Of a DNA stretch of 64,000 nucleotides, positions 8,163 to 17,216 are shown piece after piece. A program made the position numbers and the translations under genes. This stretch comes from Bombus terrestris. Its lineage: Eukaryota; Arthropoda; Insecta; Hymenoptera; Apidae. The DNA lies in NCBI RefSeq assembly GCF_910591885.1, contig NW_025963548.1, positions 487,501 to 551,500 on the forward strand, in the 5' to 3' direction. The notes below the pieces were generated by a model. That model made no database searches. It was not told the DNA's origin and saw nothing but the letters and a program-made list of their open reading frames with translations. Every line of letters starts with the position of its first letter. Position 1 is the first letter of the stretch.

Positions 8163-10278
8163 TCGTCACTGCTGATGGTGACTCCGCCCCGGTTGCGTTT
8201 CCGCCGTAGTTCTCGTTGCCGCCGGCGATGGTAGTGATAACGGTGTCGGCGGCGGCGGCAGACCGACGGGTAAGCTGCCCCTTACTTCTCTTGATTTTCG
8301 GGGGGGCACATGCCACTCCGCCCATCCTGTGTCCGGATGGAGCTCCCAGTCGCTCGCATAAGGGACATTTCGGCGCCAAGGCGGGACATCCCCTGGCGCG
8401 GTGCCCGCTTTCACCGCACCTGTAGCAAAGACGGCTTCTATCCTCGGCGGACGTGCAAGTTGCCCGTACGTGCCCCAACTCCAGGCACTTGAAGCACTGT
8501 AAGGGTCTCTTCGGTATGGCAGAGACCCTCGCGATGGACCACCCCAAGGCCACCCTGCCCGCCTGAGCTAGCTTGCGGGCACCGGCCGCCGGACACCTGA
8601 CCCATGCCGATCCGAGTCCGCCCCTGGAGACGCCGATCTCGCCGATCCGAACATCCTCGCTGTTGCATCCCGCGGCCAAGGCCAGAGCTTGACGCAGCTC
8701 CTCCTTGCCCATTGAGATGTCCACATTGGTGACTCTCAGCTCGGCTTTGATCGTGGGAGTTCCGACCCTTACCTTGGTCGGGTCCAGAACGTCTGCCAGG
8801 CGCGTCGCAAGGATCGACGCCTTTTCTCTGTCCTTGTCCCTCGGGACTCTGATGACGATGGCGCCCGTCACCGCCTTCTTCATCGTGACGGCCTCCACGC
8901 CTATCTCGCCGAGGGGGATAGCTCTTCTGGCCATCGTTACGACGTCGGCATACGACATGTTGGCTCCCTCGCTTAACGTCAGTGTTACCGCGGATGTACT
9001 CGGTGCGCGAGGGAGCTTGACTGTTGGCGACGTCTTTTCCTCCCTGAATGGCTTTTTAACGGTGCCACCGCTGCCCGATTTCGGCGCGCCTCCCATCCTA
9101 TCTGCCCACGGTTTTTGGACAGTCGCTGGTGGCCGGGACCTCTCCTCTCCTCCAGCGGCGTCCAGCTTCCTTTCGGCGATGTTCTTCTGCCCCATCTTAC
9201 TTTTTCTCCCTACCACCACGCTCCACCCGCCGTCCTCCCGAGTCCTTGGGGGCGGCGGGGGATCTGTGCGGGCGGGGGGGCGAGTAGCGGAGTATTCCGC
9301 GCTCCGTCGGGTTTCGGGAGTGCTTTGTTGCTGCTGCCGCTGTTGTTGCAGCTGTTGTTGTTGTTGCTGCTGCGGCCTCAATAGACTCCCGAGTTGTCTC
9401 TCCACCATCTTCGTTATGGAGGGACCCAACTCTTCTAGCTTTCTCTCGAGGGCGTCGAGTCGCGCTTCTTGGGTTGCAGCCTCGACCCGTGGGCGGTCCG
9501 CGTCGGCACCGCCGCCCCGCAGGCCTTCGATCGCGGGCATAGACCTCCTTGCCAGCTCTCTCCTAAGGGCGACGTTCTCCTCCTCCAACGCGGACAGTCT
9601 CGCCTCCACCAGCCTCATTGCCGCGTTGTTGCCGCTGCTGCCCGCTTGTTCTCTCCTTCGCGGGGCCTCGCTCTTCCATGCGGCCGAGATATAGCTTGCC
9701 GCTTCCTTCAGCGCTTTGACGTACGTGCCCTTGAGGTTGGACGATGTGGTCGCCACCTTCATGATCTCGGACACGTGTCTCGTTAATTCCGCGCTGACGT
9801 CCGCGGCCGAACTCGTCCTCACTTGTATCTCCAGATCTTCGGAGACTTCCAAGGTGGCTGTTGTCGCCAGTCTCCTCTTCTTCCCCCTGGATGCGATTGA
9901 TGCCAGTGATGAGCGAGACGCGAACGAGGCTACCGATTCTTCGTCGTCCGACCTCGCTCGCTCCCGCGATCCTCCCGCAGCAGATGTTGTTATTGTTGTT
10001 GCTCCGTCTGACGGGGCCGGCGCAAGGAAAACGCTGCCCGCCCGGCACCCGCTTCTCGTCCTCGGAGTTCTCGATGTCTCCATGTATTCTTCCGAGAATA
10101 GACTTCTCGCTTCGCCAGGCGTGGTAACACGTTCGGGGGCCTGGCGGCCCACCCCCGAGCGGCCGTGGTCGTATGTTGACGACGTAGTGGGGCCCACTTG
10201 ACTACCCCCGACTACGCCGGTACTGGGGTCTCCCTCCCCTGTACTGTACGTGTTTCTCCTATCTGTTGTGCCTTCCAT
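8128..10278 (-). CDS. ORF1 (Gag-like zinc-knuckle protein) of telomeric retrotransposon copy B
   Basis: 716 residues from the CACCATGG start at 10278, with the same domain order as copy A: coiled coil, poly-Q, Pro-rich linker and three zinc knuckles. It differs from the other copies by Val at residue 236 in the coiled coil and Arg at residue 380. A second upstream ATG at 10311 is in weak context, and the frame remains open without ATG up to a GTG at 10485. The last five codons, starting at an ATG in GCCATGG context, end at a TAA at 8128-8130 that lies inside the ORF2 frame. Confidence 0.93.
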   Translation of the reverse strand: MEGTTDRRNTYSTGEGDPSTGVVGGSQVGPTTSSTYDHGRSGVGRQAPERVTTPGEARSLFSEEYMETSRTPRTRSGCRAGSVFLAPAPSDGATTITTSAAGGSRERARSDDEESVASFASRSSLASIASRGKKRRLATTATLEVSEDLEIQVRTSSAADVSAELTRHVSEIMKVATTSSNLKGTYVKALKEAASYISAAWKSEAPRRREQAGSSGNNAAMRLVEARLSALEEENVALRRELARRSMPAIEGLRGGGADADRPRVEAATQEARLDALERKLEELGPSITKMVERQLGSLLRPQQQQQQQLQQQRQQQQSTPETRRSAEYSATRPPARTDPPPPPRTREDGGWSVVVGRKSKMGQKNIAERKLDAAGGEERSRPPATVQKPWADRMGGAPKSGSGGTVKKPFREEKTSPTVKLPRAPSTSAVTLTLSEGANMSYADVVTMARRAIPLGEIGVEAVTMKKAVTGAIVIRVPRDKDREKASILATRLADVLDPTKVRVGTPTIKAELRVTNVDISMGKEELRQALALAAGCNSEDVRIGEIGVSRGGLGSAWVRCPAAGARKLAQAGRVALGWSIARVSAIPKRPLQCFKCLELGHVRATCTSAEDRSRLCYRCGESGHRARGCPALAPKCPLCERLGAPSGHRMGGVACAPPKIKRSKGQLTRRSAAAADTVITTIAGGNENYGGNATGAESPSAVTSGREEAMELAE

Positions 10279-10581
10279 GGTGAATGAAGTTGTTTCTCGC
10301 CGGGTCGTCATCGGGAATCTGTCCTGGTGCCACTCACTCTTTCGCACCCTGTCCCGGAGAGTCCGGAGCAGGGTGACAGGGAGCCCCACGAGAAGGTGAG
10401 GTGAGTGGTCTTGACAGGCATGGGCCCACCAACTTCTCCGAAGTTCCTCGCACCGGATCAGCGACCTGACGGGTACCAGAGGCACCGACCGGCCGCCACC
10501 CGACTATAGGGGAACATCAGATCCATCGGGGTTTCCCGGGGGGTGGTCCTACGCCCCGAGAACCCATGCCCGCCTCATGCT

Positions 10582-10897
10582 CCCCAACCTAACCCCAACC
10601 TAACCCCAACCTAACCCCAACGTAACCCCAACCTAACCCCAACCTAACCCCAACCTAACCCCAACCTAACCCCAACCTAACCCCAACCTAACCCCAACCT
10701 AACCCCAACCTAACCCCAACCTAACCCCAACCTAACCCCAACCTAACCCCAACCTAACCCCAACCTAACCCCAACCTAACCCCAACCTAACCCCAACCTA
10801 ACCCCAACCTAACCCCAACCTAACCCCAACCTAACCCCAACCTAACCCCAACCTAACCCCAACCTAACCCCAACCTAACCCCAACCTAACCCCAACC
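10582..10897 (-). repeat. Telomeric repeat block 2, (TTAGGTTGGGG) x 28.7
   Basis: 316 bases of CCCCAACCTAA on the plus strand, the longest telomeric block here. It has one visible substitution, CCCCAACGTAA, with G at 10622. It separates the 5' end of copy B from the poly(A) tail of copy C and has the same junction positions as block 1. Confidence 0.95.
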
Positions 10898-11197
10898 TTT
10901 TTTTTTTTTTTTTTTTTTTTTTTTCGTGGAGAAATCCTCATGGACTCCCAGCTGCGAGCAGCATGGGAAGTGTCGGACTCTTACCGACTAAAACTCCACG
11001 GTGGTCTTCCAGACGGCTGTTCGAGGAGGGCTCAGGGTCTCTTGCGAATACTACCAAGCGCTCCTCGCCGTCTATCTCCCTGCTGGGCGGGAGACTTCCT
11101 TGTTAGACAGAAGATCGGGGCCGCCAGGGGGGACCACGCCCCCTAGCGCCCCTTTCCTTGGGTCTTGTTACTTCCTTGATGACTCCTTGGGCGCGAT

Positions 11198-14100
11198 TCA
11201 CGGCGGCGGTACCGCCGGTCCGTGACGCGCGGAGACTCCTTGTTGCCGCGCCCTGCTGGTATGCTGGGCTTTCTCTCTTTCTCTCTCCGCCCGCTCCTTC
11301 ACGAGCATAACTTGCTCGCAGAAGGTGCGGACGGCTCTGTACTCCTGGGGCCCCCTGAGCATAGCTTCGATGAGCGTCTCGGGGGCCAATCTCTCGCCGA
11401 TCTCGAGTCGTAAGACACGTCGCGGTACCTCCCACGCCGGGCAAGCCTCCAGCGTGTGCCGCGCCGTGTCCTCCTCCTCCCCGCAGTGGTGACAGATGGT
11501 CGTCACCTCTCGCCGGATCTTGAGCAGGTAATCGCCGAACACCCCGTGGCCGGTGAGCACCTGAGTCGTCCTGAATGTGAGCGGGACCCCGCCTTTGTCT
11601 CTCCACTTGTTCCAGTTGGGCAGGACGGCGCGGACGGCCCGATGAGGGCGCATCGCATCCTCTTCCAACAGCTGCGAGTGCCACCGCTCCCATGCTTCTA
11701 GTCTTGTTTCCTCTCGAACGTCCACGGTTGGTGCCGTCGGCGTGGCACGTCGGTCCAAGGTCGCGGCCCTCCGGTGTTCGTACACCCGGCGAAGGGCAAG
11801 GGCCTGTAGCTCGAACGGGGGGGACGCGGCCAGCACGGTCGCTGTCGCGTAGGACACCGTCCTGTATCCCCTCGCTGCCCGGATGGCGATCGTCCTGTGG
11901 AGCCTTCTCACCAGAGTCCGGTTACGCCGGCTCACCGCCAGATCATCGGCCCATACGGGCGCTCCGTAAAGGACTCGTGACCTGATCACTCCTTCGTAGA
12001 GCCTGCGGACTCCCAATCCTGCCCCGCCGATGTTAGGTAAAAGGCCGCACAGCGCGTTGGCTGCGGCCGTTACTTTCGGGGCTAAGTACTCAAAGTGTGG
12101 CTCGAACGTCCACTTACTGTCGACGATCAAGCCCAAGTACTTCATCCGGTGTCCCACCGGGACCTCTTCTCCGTCGATGACTATAGTCGACAGATCCGCA
12201 GGCGGCGTTCCTCTGCGTCGTTGGTCGTAGAACCACAGGGCTTCCGATTTCGCCGGCGACACGCTCAAGCCGAGTCTTCGAATGGCGTGCACCGCGCATG
12301 CCACGGCGGTCTCAGTCAGGCATGCGGCGTCGTTCCACCATCGTCCGCTGGCCAGCACCAGCGTGTCATCCGCGTAGCATATCATGCCAGCCCCCGGCGG
12401 CATGGGACTTCGGAGGACCGAGTCATAGGCAGTGATCCACAGAATCGGTCCGAGTACCGAGCCCTGCGGCACGCCGCGCTCCACCGGTCTTCGCTCCTTC
12501 ACGCCGTTTCTGCCTGTGTAGGTGATCCACCTATCGTTCAGATAGGCCTGAATCACCCTGACGAGGTATGGCGGGGACTCGAAGTGTCGCAGCGCCTCCA
12601 CGATCCTGCTCCAAGGAATGCTATTGAAAGCGTTGGAGATGTCCAAGGAGACGGCTACCGCCACCCCTTCTCGCGCGACCATGTCCTCCGCCATGGATCT
12701 CAGCCTCTTTACCGCGTCCACGGTCGAGCGGCCCCGGCGAAATCCAAATTGGCTATCGTGCCATCCGGGAATCCGTTTCTCCATGTGTGCCTCCAGGCGG
12801 GCGACTATGATCCTCTCGAAGAGTTTACCCACCTCGTCGAGAAGACACACCGGCCTGTATGCCGATGGCGCGTCCGGCGGTCGACCCTCCTTCCGTAGCA
12901 GCACGAGTTTCGCCGTGCGCCACGCCCGAGGATAGGCGCCCTCCTTCAGGCACCTGGAGAACAGGTGCCGCAAACGGGGAGCCAAGGTGTCGATCGACTC
13001 CGTCCAGACCCGGCCCGGGATCCCGTCCGGACCCGGCGCCACGTCGCGGGATGCCATCTTCTTCGCGGCTTCGAGCAACTCTTCCTCAGTCACTCGAAGT
13101 TCCTCGTTCCAATCCGTCGGCGCCGTCCCGTCGATGGTGGTAGGGGCTGGCGCGGACGTCTCGTTGTTGTCCCGCCGTGGGAACAAAGTCCCGATGACGT
13201 TGTCCAGTAACGCCGGATCCATGTTTTCGGTCAGCGGGGGGGCCGAAGGTCGCAGTTTCTTCGTAACGATGCGATAGGGCCTCCCCCACGGATCTGAATC
13301 GACCAATTCGATCAATCGATCCCAACACCGGGCCTTGGCTAGTTTGATCTCCCGTTGGAGAGCGCGTCTCGTTTCTCTGTATTCTTCATAGCGGCGAGAG
13401 ATCTCCTCCTCGTCGTGTGTCCGTCTGCGGCGACGCGCCCTTACGAATCTTCTCCGGGCCCGCATGCAACCCGCCCGCATATCGGCTATTTCCGGTGTCC
13501 ACCAATACACGGAGCGGTCGCCTCTGTTTCCCGGGGCGGAGCGCGGCATAGAGGCGTCGCATGCCGCGATCATGTATCCGTGGAGTTCGTCAGCCTCCTC
13601 GTCGACGCTACCCAATGTGGAGGTGGTGGTGGGGGGGGTTGTGGTGTTGTCCCCCCGTGCGTCCCAGCTCCAGGCGGAGACAGTGACCGCCGCCCGCAGC
13701 ATGTCCTTGTCCCTCTCCTTCCAGCGCCACCTAGGTGTGGGTGGTGGTGGTCGACGGGACCGGTTCTCCTCTCGTTGTCGTCGGGCACTGCTGTCGCGCG
13801 CGGCGGCCTCCCCCTCCATTTCCATCATTATATAGAGGTGGTCCGATAAGGTCTCCATTCTGTCGGCCACTCTCCATCCGTGGATCTTTCGGTAGAGCCC
13901 GGCGGTAGCCCAGGTAACGTCGACGATGGACGATCCCCTCCACGCCACGCAGGTGCTAGTTGTGCCCCTGTTCACCAGGACCAGTCCGAGCGTCGCGGCC
14001 CAGTCTGTCAGCATCCTTCCGCGGGAGTCCGTCCTGGTGTCCCCCCATTGCGACGAGCGCGCGTTGAAGTCCCCAAGGACGAGTACCTGACGAGGCATGC

Positions 14101-14470
14101 ATCTACGAACGCAGTCACCGACCTCGTCCAGGAAGTCCCCGAACGAGGCCACTCCGCTGTTGGGCGAGACGTAAATGCCCACTATCGCGATCCCGTTCCA
14201 CTCGACGGCGACGAAGCCGTTACCGCGATCCAGCAGGGCGCCGGGCGAACACAACGCCGGCGTCCATGTTATGGCTGTAGATCCGTTCAGGTCCCCGATC
14301 CAGTTGGGGGCGTCGGGGACGCGGTATGGTTCAGCCACCACAGCGAGTGCGACCCGATTCTCCCGTATAGCCTGGAGAAGCAGGTCCTGCGCCCGTCTGG
14401 CTCTTCCTATGTTACATTGGAGCAGGCGGTTGAAGTTACTCCGCCAGCTCCATGGCCTCCTCCCGGCCAC
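11198..14470 (-). CDS. ORF2 of telomeric retrotransposon copy C
   Basis: 1090 residues with all endonuclease and reverse-transcriptase motifs kept, including SDH, QFGFRRGRST, GVPQGSVLGP, YADD and the terminal CCHC finger. Substitutions private to this copy are Ser228, Trp250, Lys565 and Asn for Asp in the NWDKW stretch; Ser109, Thr403-Lys404 and Thr438 are shared with copy D. None falls on a known catalytic residue, so the protein may be functional. The 14470 codon is GTG, preceded in frame by TGA, as in the other copies. It ends in a TGA at 11198-11200, in the GC-rich sequence around 11195-11220. Confidence 0.93.
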   Translation of the reverse strand: MAGRRPWSWRSNFNRLLQCNIGRARRAQDLLLQAIRENRVALAVVAEPYRVPDAPNWIGDLNGSTAITWTPALCSPGALLDRGNGFVAVEWNGIAIVGIYVSPNSGVASFGDFLDEVGDCVRRCMPRQVLVLGDFNARSSQWGDTRTDSRGRMLTDWAATLGLVLVNRGTTSTCVAWRGSSIVDVTWATAGLYRKIHGWRVADRMETLSDHLYIMMEMEGEAAARDSSARRQREENRSRRPPPPTPRWRWKERDKDMLRAAVTVSAWSWDARGDNTTTPPTTTSTLGSVDEEADELHGYMIAACDASMPRSAPGNRGDRSVYWWTPEIADMRAGCMRARRRFVRARRRRRTHDEEEISRRYEEYRETRRALQREIKLAKARCWDRLIELVDSDPWGRPYRIVTKKLRPSAPPLTENMDPALLDNVIGTLFPRRDNNETSAPAPTTIDGTAPTDWNEELRVTEEELLEAAKKMASRDVAPGPDGIPGRVWTESIDTLAPRLRHLFSRCLKEGAYPRAWRTAKLVLLRKEGRPPDAPSAYRPVCLLDEVGKLFERIIVARLEAHMEKRIPGWHDSQFGFRRGRSTVDAVKRLRSMAEDMVAREGVAVAVSLDISNAFNSIPWSRIVEALRHFESPPYLVRVIQAYLNDRWITYTGRNGVKERRPVERGVPQGSVLGPILWITAYDSVLRSPMPPGAGMICYADDTLVLASGRWWNDAACLTETAVACAVHAIRRLGLSVSPAKSEALWFYDQRRRGTPPADLSTIVIDGEEVPVGHRMKYLGLIVDSKWTFEPHFEYLAPKVTAAANALCGLLPNIGGAGLGVRRLYEGVIRSRVLYGAPVWADDLAVSRRNRTLVRRLHRTIAIRAARGYRTVSYATATVLAASPPFELQALALRRVYEHRRAATLDRRATPTAPTVDVREETRLEAWERWHSQLLEEDAMRPHRAVRAVLPNWNKWRDKGGVPLTFRTTQVLTGHGVFGDYLLKIRREVTTICHHCGEEEDTARHTLEACPAWEVPRRVLRLEIGERLAPETLIEAMLRGPQEYRAVRTFCEQVMLVKERAEREREKAQHTSRARQQGVSARHGPAVPPP

Positions 14471-16586
14471 TCGTCACTGCTGATGGTGACTCCGCCCCGG
14501 TAGCGTTTCCGCCGTAGTTCTCGTTGCCGCCGGCGATGGTAGTGATAACGTTGTCGGCGGCGGCGGCAGACCGACGGGTAAGCTGCTCCTTACTTCTCTT
14601 GATTTTCGGGGGGGCACATGCCACTCCGCCCATCCTGTGTCCGGATGGAGCTCCCAGCCGCTCGCATAAGGGACATTTCGGCGCCAAGGCGGGACATCCC
14701 CTGGCGCGGTGCCCGCTTTCACCGCACCTGTAGCAAAGACGGCTTCTATCCTCGGCGGACGTGCAAGTTGCCCGTACGTGCCCCAACTCCAGGCACTTGA
14801 AGCACTGTAAGGGTCTCTTCGGTATGGCAGAGACCCTCGCGATGGACCACCCCAAGACCACCCTGCCCGCCTGAGCTAGCTTGCGGGCACCGGCCGCCGG
14901 ACACCTGACCCATGCCGATCCGAGTCCGCCCCTGGAGACGCCGATCTCGCCGATCCGAACATCCTCGCTGTTGCATCCCGCGGCCAAGGCCAGAGCTTGA
15001 CGCAGCTCCTCCTTGCCCATTGAGATGTCCACATTGGTGACTCTCAGCTCGGCTTTGATCGTGGGGGTTCCGACCCTTACCTTGGTCGGGTCCAGAACGT
15101 CTGCCAGGCGCGTCGCAAGGATCGACGCCTTTTCTCTGTCCTTGTCCCTCGGGACTCTGATGACGATGGCGCCCGTCACCGCCTTCTTCATCGTGACGGC
15201 CTGCACGCCTATCTCGCCGAGGGGGATAGCTCTTCTGGCCATCGTTACGACGTCGGCGTACGACATGTTGGCTCCCTCGCTTAGCGTCAGTGTTACCGCG
15301 GATGTACTCGGTGCGCGAGGGAGCTTGACTGTTGGCGACGTCTTTTCCTCCCTGAATGGCTTTTTAACGGTGCCACCGCTGCCCGATTTCGGCGCGCCTC
15401 CCATCCTATCTGCCCACGGTTTTTGGACAGTCGCTGGTGGCCGGGACTTCTCCTCTCCTCCAGCGGCGTCCAGCTTCCTTTCGGCGATGTTCTTCTGCCC
15501 CATCTTACTTTTTCTCCCTACCACCACGCTCCACCCGCCGTCCTCCCGAGTCCTTGGGGGCGGCGGGGGATCTGTGCGGGCGGGGGGGCGAGTAGCGGAG
15601 TATTCCGCGCTCCGTCGGGTTTCGGGAGTGCTTTGTTGCTGCTGCCGCTGTTGTTGCAGCTGTTGTTGTTGTTGCTGCTGCGGCCTCAATAGACTCCCGA
15701 GTTGTCTCTCCACCATCTTCGTTATGGAGGGACCCAACTCTTCTAGCTTTCTCTCGAGGGCGTCGAGTCGCGCTTCTTGGGTTGCAGCCTCGACCCGTGG
15801 GCGGTCCGCGTCGGCACCGCCGCCCCGCAGGCCTTCGATCGCGGGCATAGACCTCCTTGCCAGCTCTCTCCTAAGGGCGGCGTTCTCCTCCTCCAACGCG
15901 GACAGTCTCGCCTCCACCAGCCTCATCGCCGCGTTGTTGCCGCTGCTGCCCGCTTGTTCTCTCCTTCGCGGGGCCTCGCTCTTCCATGCGGCCGAGATAT
16001 AGCTTGCCGCTTCCTTCAGCGCTTTGACGTACGTGCCCTTGAGGTTGGACGATGTGGTCGCCACCTTCATGATCTCGGACACGTGTCTCGTTAATTCCGC
16101 GCTGACGTCCGCGGCCGAACTCGTCCTCACTTGTATCTCCAGATCTTCGGAGACTTCCAAGGTGGCTGTTGTCGCCAGTCTCCTCTTCTTCCCCCTGGAT
16201 GCGATTGATGCCAGTGATGAGCGAGACGCGAACGAGGCTACCGATTCTTCGTCGTCCGACCTCGCTCGCTCCCGCGATCCTCCCGCAGCAGATGTTGTTA
16301 TTGTTGTTGCTCCGTCTGACGGGGCCGGCGCAAGGAAAACGCTGCCCGCCCGGCACCCGCTTCTCGTCCTCGGAGTTCTCGATGTCTCCATGTATTCTTC
16401 CGAGAATAGACTTCTCGCTTCGCCAGGCGTGGTAACACGTTCGGGGGCCTGGCGGCCCACCCCCGAGCGGCCGTGGTCGTATGTTGACGACGTAGTGGGG
16501 CCCACTTGACTACCCCCGACTACGCCGGTACTGGGGTCTCCCTCCCCTGTACTGTACGTGTTTCTCCTATCTGTTGTGCCTTCCAT
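14436..16586 (-). CDS. ORF1 (Gag-like zinc-knuckle protein) of telomeric retrotransposon copy C
   Basis: 716 residues from the CACCATGG start at 16586. Domain layout and zinc knuckles are intact. Private changes are Gln462, Val577, Glu667 and Asn679, all outside the zinc-binding residues. A Trp-Val change (WWVHAC) lies in the open frame upstream of the chosen start, so it would be untranslated if the Kozak ATG is used. The stop overlaps ORF2 by 35 bases. Confidence 0.92.
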   Translation of the reverse strand: MEGTTDRRNTYSTGEGDPSTGVVGGSQVGPTTSSTYDHGRSGVGRQAPERVTTPGEARSLFSEEYMETSRTPRTRSGCRAGSVFLAPAPSDGATTITTSAAGGSRERARSDDEESVASFASRSSLASIASRGKKRRLATTATLEVSEDLEIQVRTSSAADVSAELTRHVSEIMKVATTSSNLKGTYVKALKEAASYISAAWKSEAPRRREQAGSSGNNAAMRLVEARLSALEEENAALRRELARRSMPAIEGLRGGGADADRPRVEAATQEARLDALERKLEELGPSITKMVERQLGSLLRPQQQQQQQLQQQRQQQQSTPETRRSAEYSATRPPARTDPPPPPRTREDGGWSVVVGRKSKMGQKNIAERKLDAAGGEEKSRPPATVQKPWADRMGGAPKSGSGGTVKKPFREEKTSPTVKLPRAPSTSAVTLTLSEGANMSYADVVTMARRAIPLGEIGVQAVTMKKAVTGAIVIRVPRDKDREKASILATRLADVLDPTKVRVGTPTIKAELRVTNVDISMGKEELRQALALAAGCNSEDVRIGEIGVSRGGLGSAWVRCPAAGARKLAQAGRVVLGWSIARVSAIPKRPLQCFKCLELGHVRATCTSAEDRSRLCYRCGESGHRARGCPALAPKCPLCERLGAPSGHRMGGVACAPPKIKRSKEQLTRRSAAAADNVITTIAGGNENYGGNATGAESPSAVTSGREEAMELAE

Positions 16587-16889
16587 GGTGAATGAAGTTG
16601 TTTCTCGCCGGGTCGTCATCGGGAATCTGTCCTGGTGCCACTCACTCTTTCGCACCCTGTCCCGGAGAGTCCGGAGCAGGGTGACAGGGAGCCCCACGAG
16701 AAGGTGAGGTGAGTGGTCTTGACAGGCATGGACCCACCAACTTCTCCGAAGTTCCTCGCACCGGATCAGCGACCTGACGGGTACCAGAGGCACCGACCCG
16801 CCGCCACCCGACTATAGGGGAACATCAGATCCATCGGGGTTTCCCGGGGGGTGGTCCTACGCCCCGAGAACCCATGCCCGCCTCATGCT

Positions 16890-16919
16890 CCCCAACCTAA
16901 CCCCAACCTAACCCCAACC
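16890..16919 (-). repeat. Telomeric repeat block 3, (TTAGGTTGGGG) x 2.7
   Basis: Only 30 bases of CCCCAACCTAA separate the 5' end of copy C from the poly(A) tail of copy D. The repeat phase at both junctions is the same as in the longer blocks. The short spacer implies that two insertions landed within three units of each other, or that the spacer was shortened by unequal exchange. Confidence 0.93.
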
Positions 16920-17216
16920 TTTTTTTTTTTTTTTTTTTTTTTTCGTGGAGAAATCCTCATGGACTCCCAGCTGCGAGCAGCATGGGAAGTGTCGGACTCT
17001 TACCGACTAAAACTCCACGGTGGTCTTCCAGACGGCTGTTCGAGGAGGGCTCAGGGTCTCTTGCGAATACTACCAAGCGCTCCTCGCCGTCTATCTCCCT
17101 GCTGGGCGGGAGACTTCCTTGTTAGACAGAAGATCGGGGCCGCCAGGGGGGACCACGCCCCCTAGCGCCCCTTTCCTTGGGTCTTGTTACTTCCTTGATG
17201 ACTCCTTGGGCGCGAT

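Larger units (their letters stand above)
4571..10581 (-). mobile_element. Telomere-specific R1-clade non-LTR retrotransposon, copy B, full length
   Basis: 5964 bases plus a poly(A) tail of 47 (T run at 4571-4617). Minus-strand order: a 303-base 5' UTR, ORF1, ORF2, a 272-base 3' UTR, poly(A). The 5' UTR holds short upstream ATG frames. The 5' boundary is AGCATGAGG directly after TTAGGTTGGGG; the 3' boundary is poly(A) directly before GGTTGGGG. The sense strand follows the G-rich telomere strand, the arrangement reported for SART elements and the opposite of TRAS elements. On the plus strand the T run is attached to the 3' side of ...AACC, as expected if a nick between C and T in CCTAA primed reverse transcription. 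Copy B has a distinctive 3' UTR (small changes around 4866-4892 relative to C and D). Confidence 0.95.
10898..16889 (-). mobile_element. Telomere-specific R1-clade non-LTR retrotransposon, copy C, full length
   Basis: 5965 bases plus a poly(A) tail of 27 (T run 10898-10924). Boundaries match copy B to the base: telomere unit then AGCATGAGG at the 5' end, poly(A) then GGTTGGGG at the 3' end. Both ORFs are open. It differs from its neighbours only by scattered substitutions (for example the CCGACCCGCCG variant near 16794-16804), so its insertion or amplification is recent. Confidence 0.95.

Noticed and set aside
10582..10897. CRISPR-like or other spaced direct repeats
   Set aside because: The repeats are contiguous 11-bp telomeric units without spacers, in a eukaryotic context.
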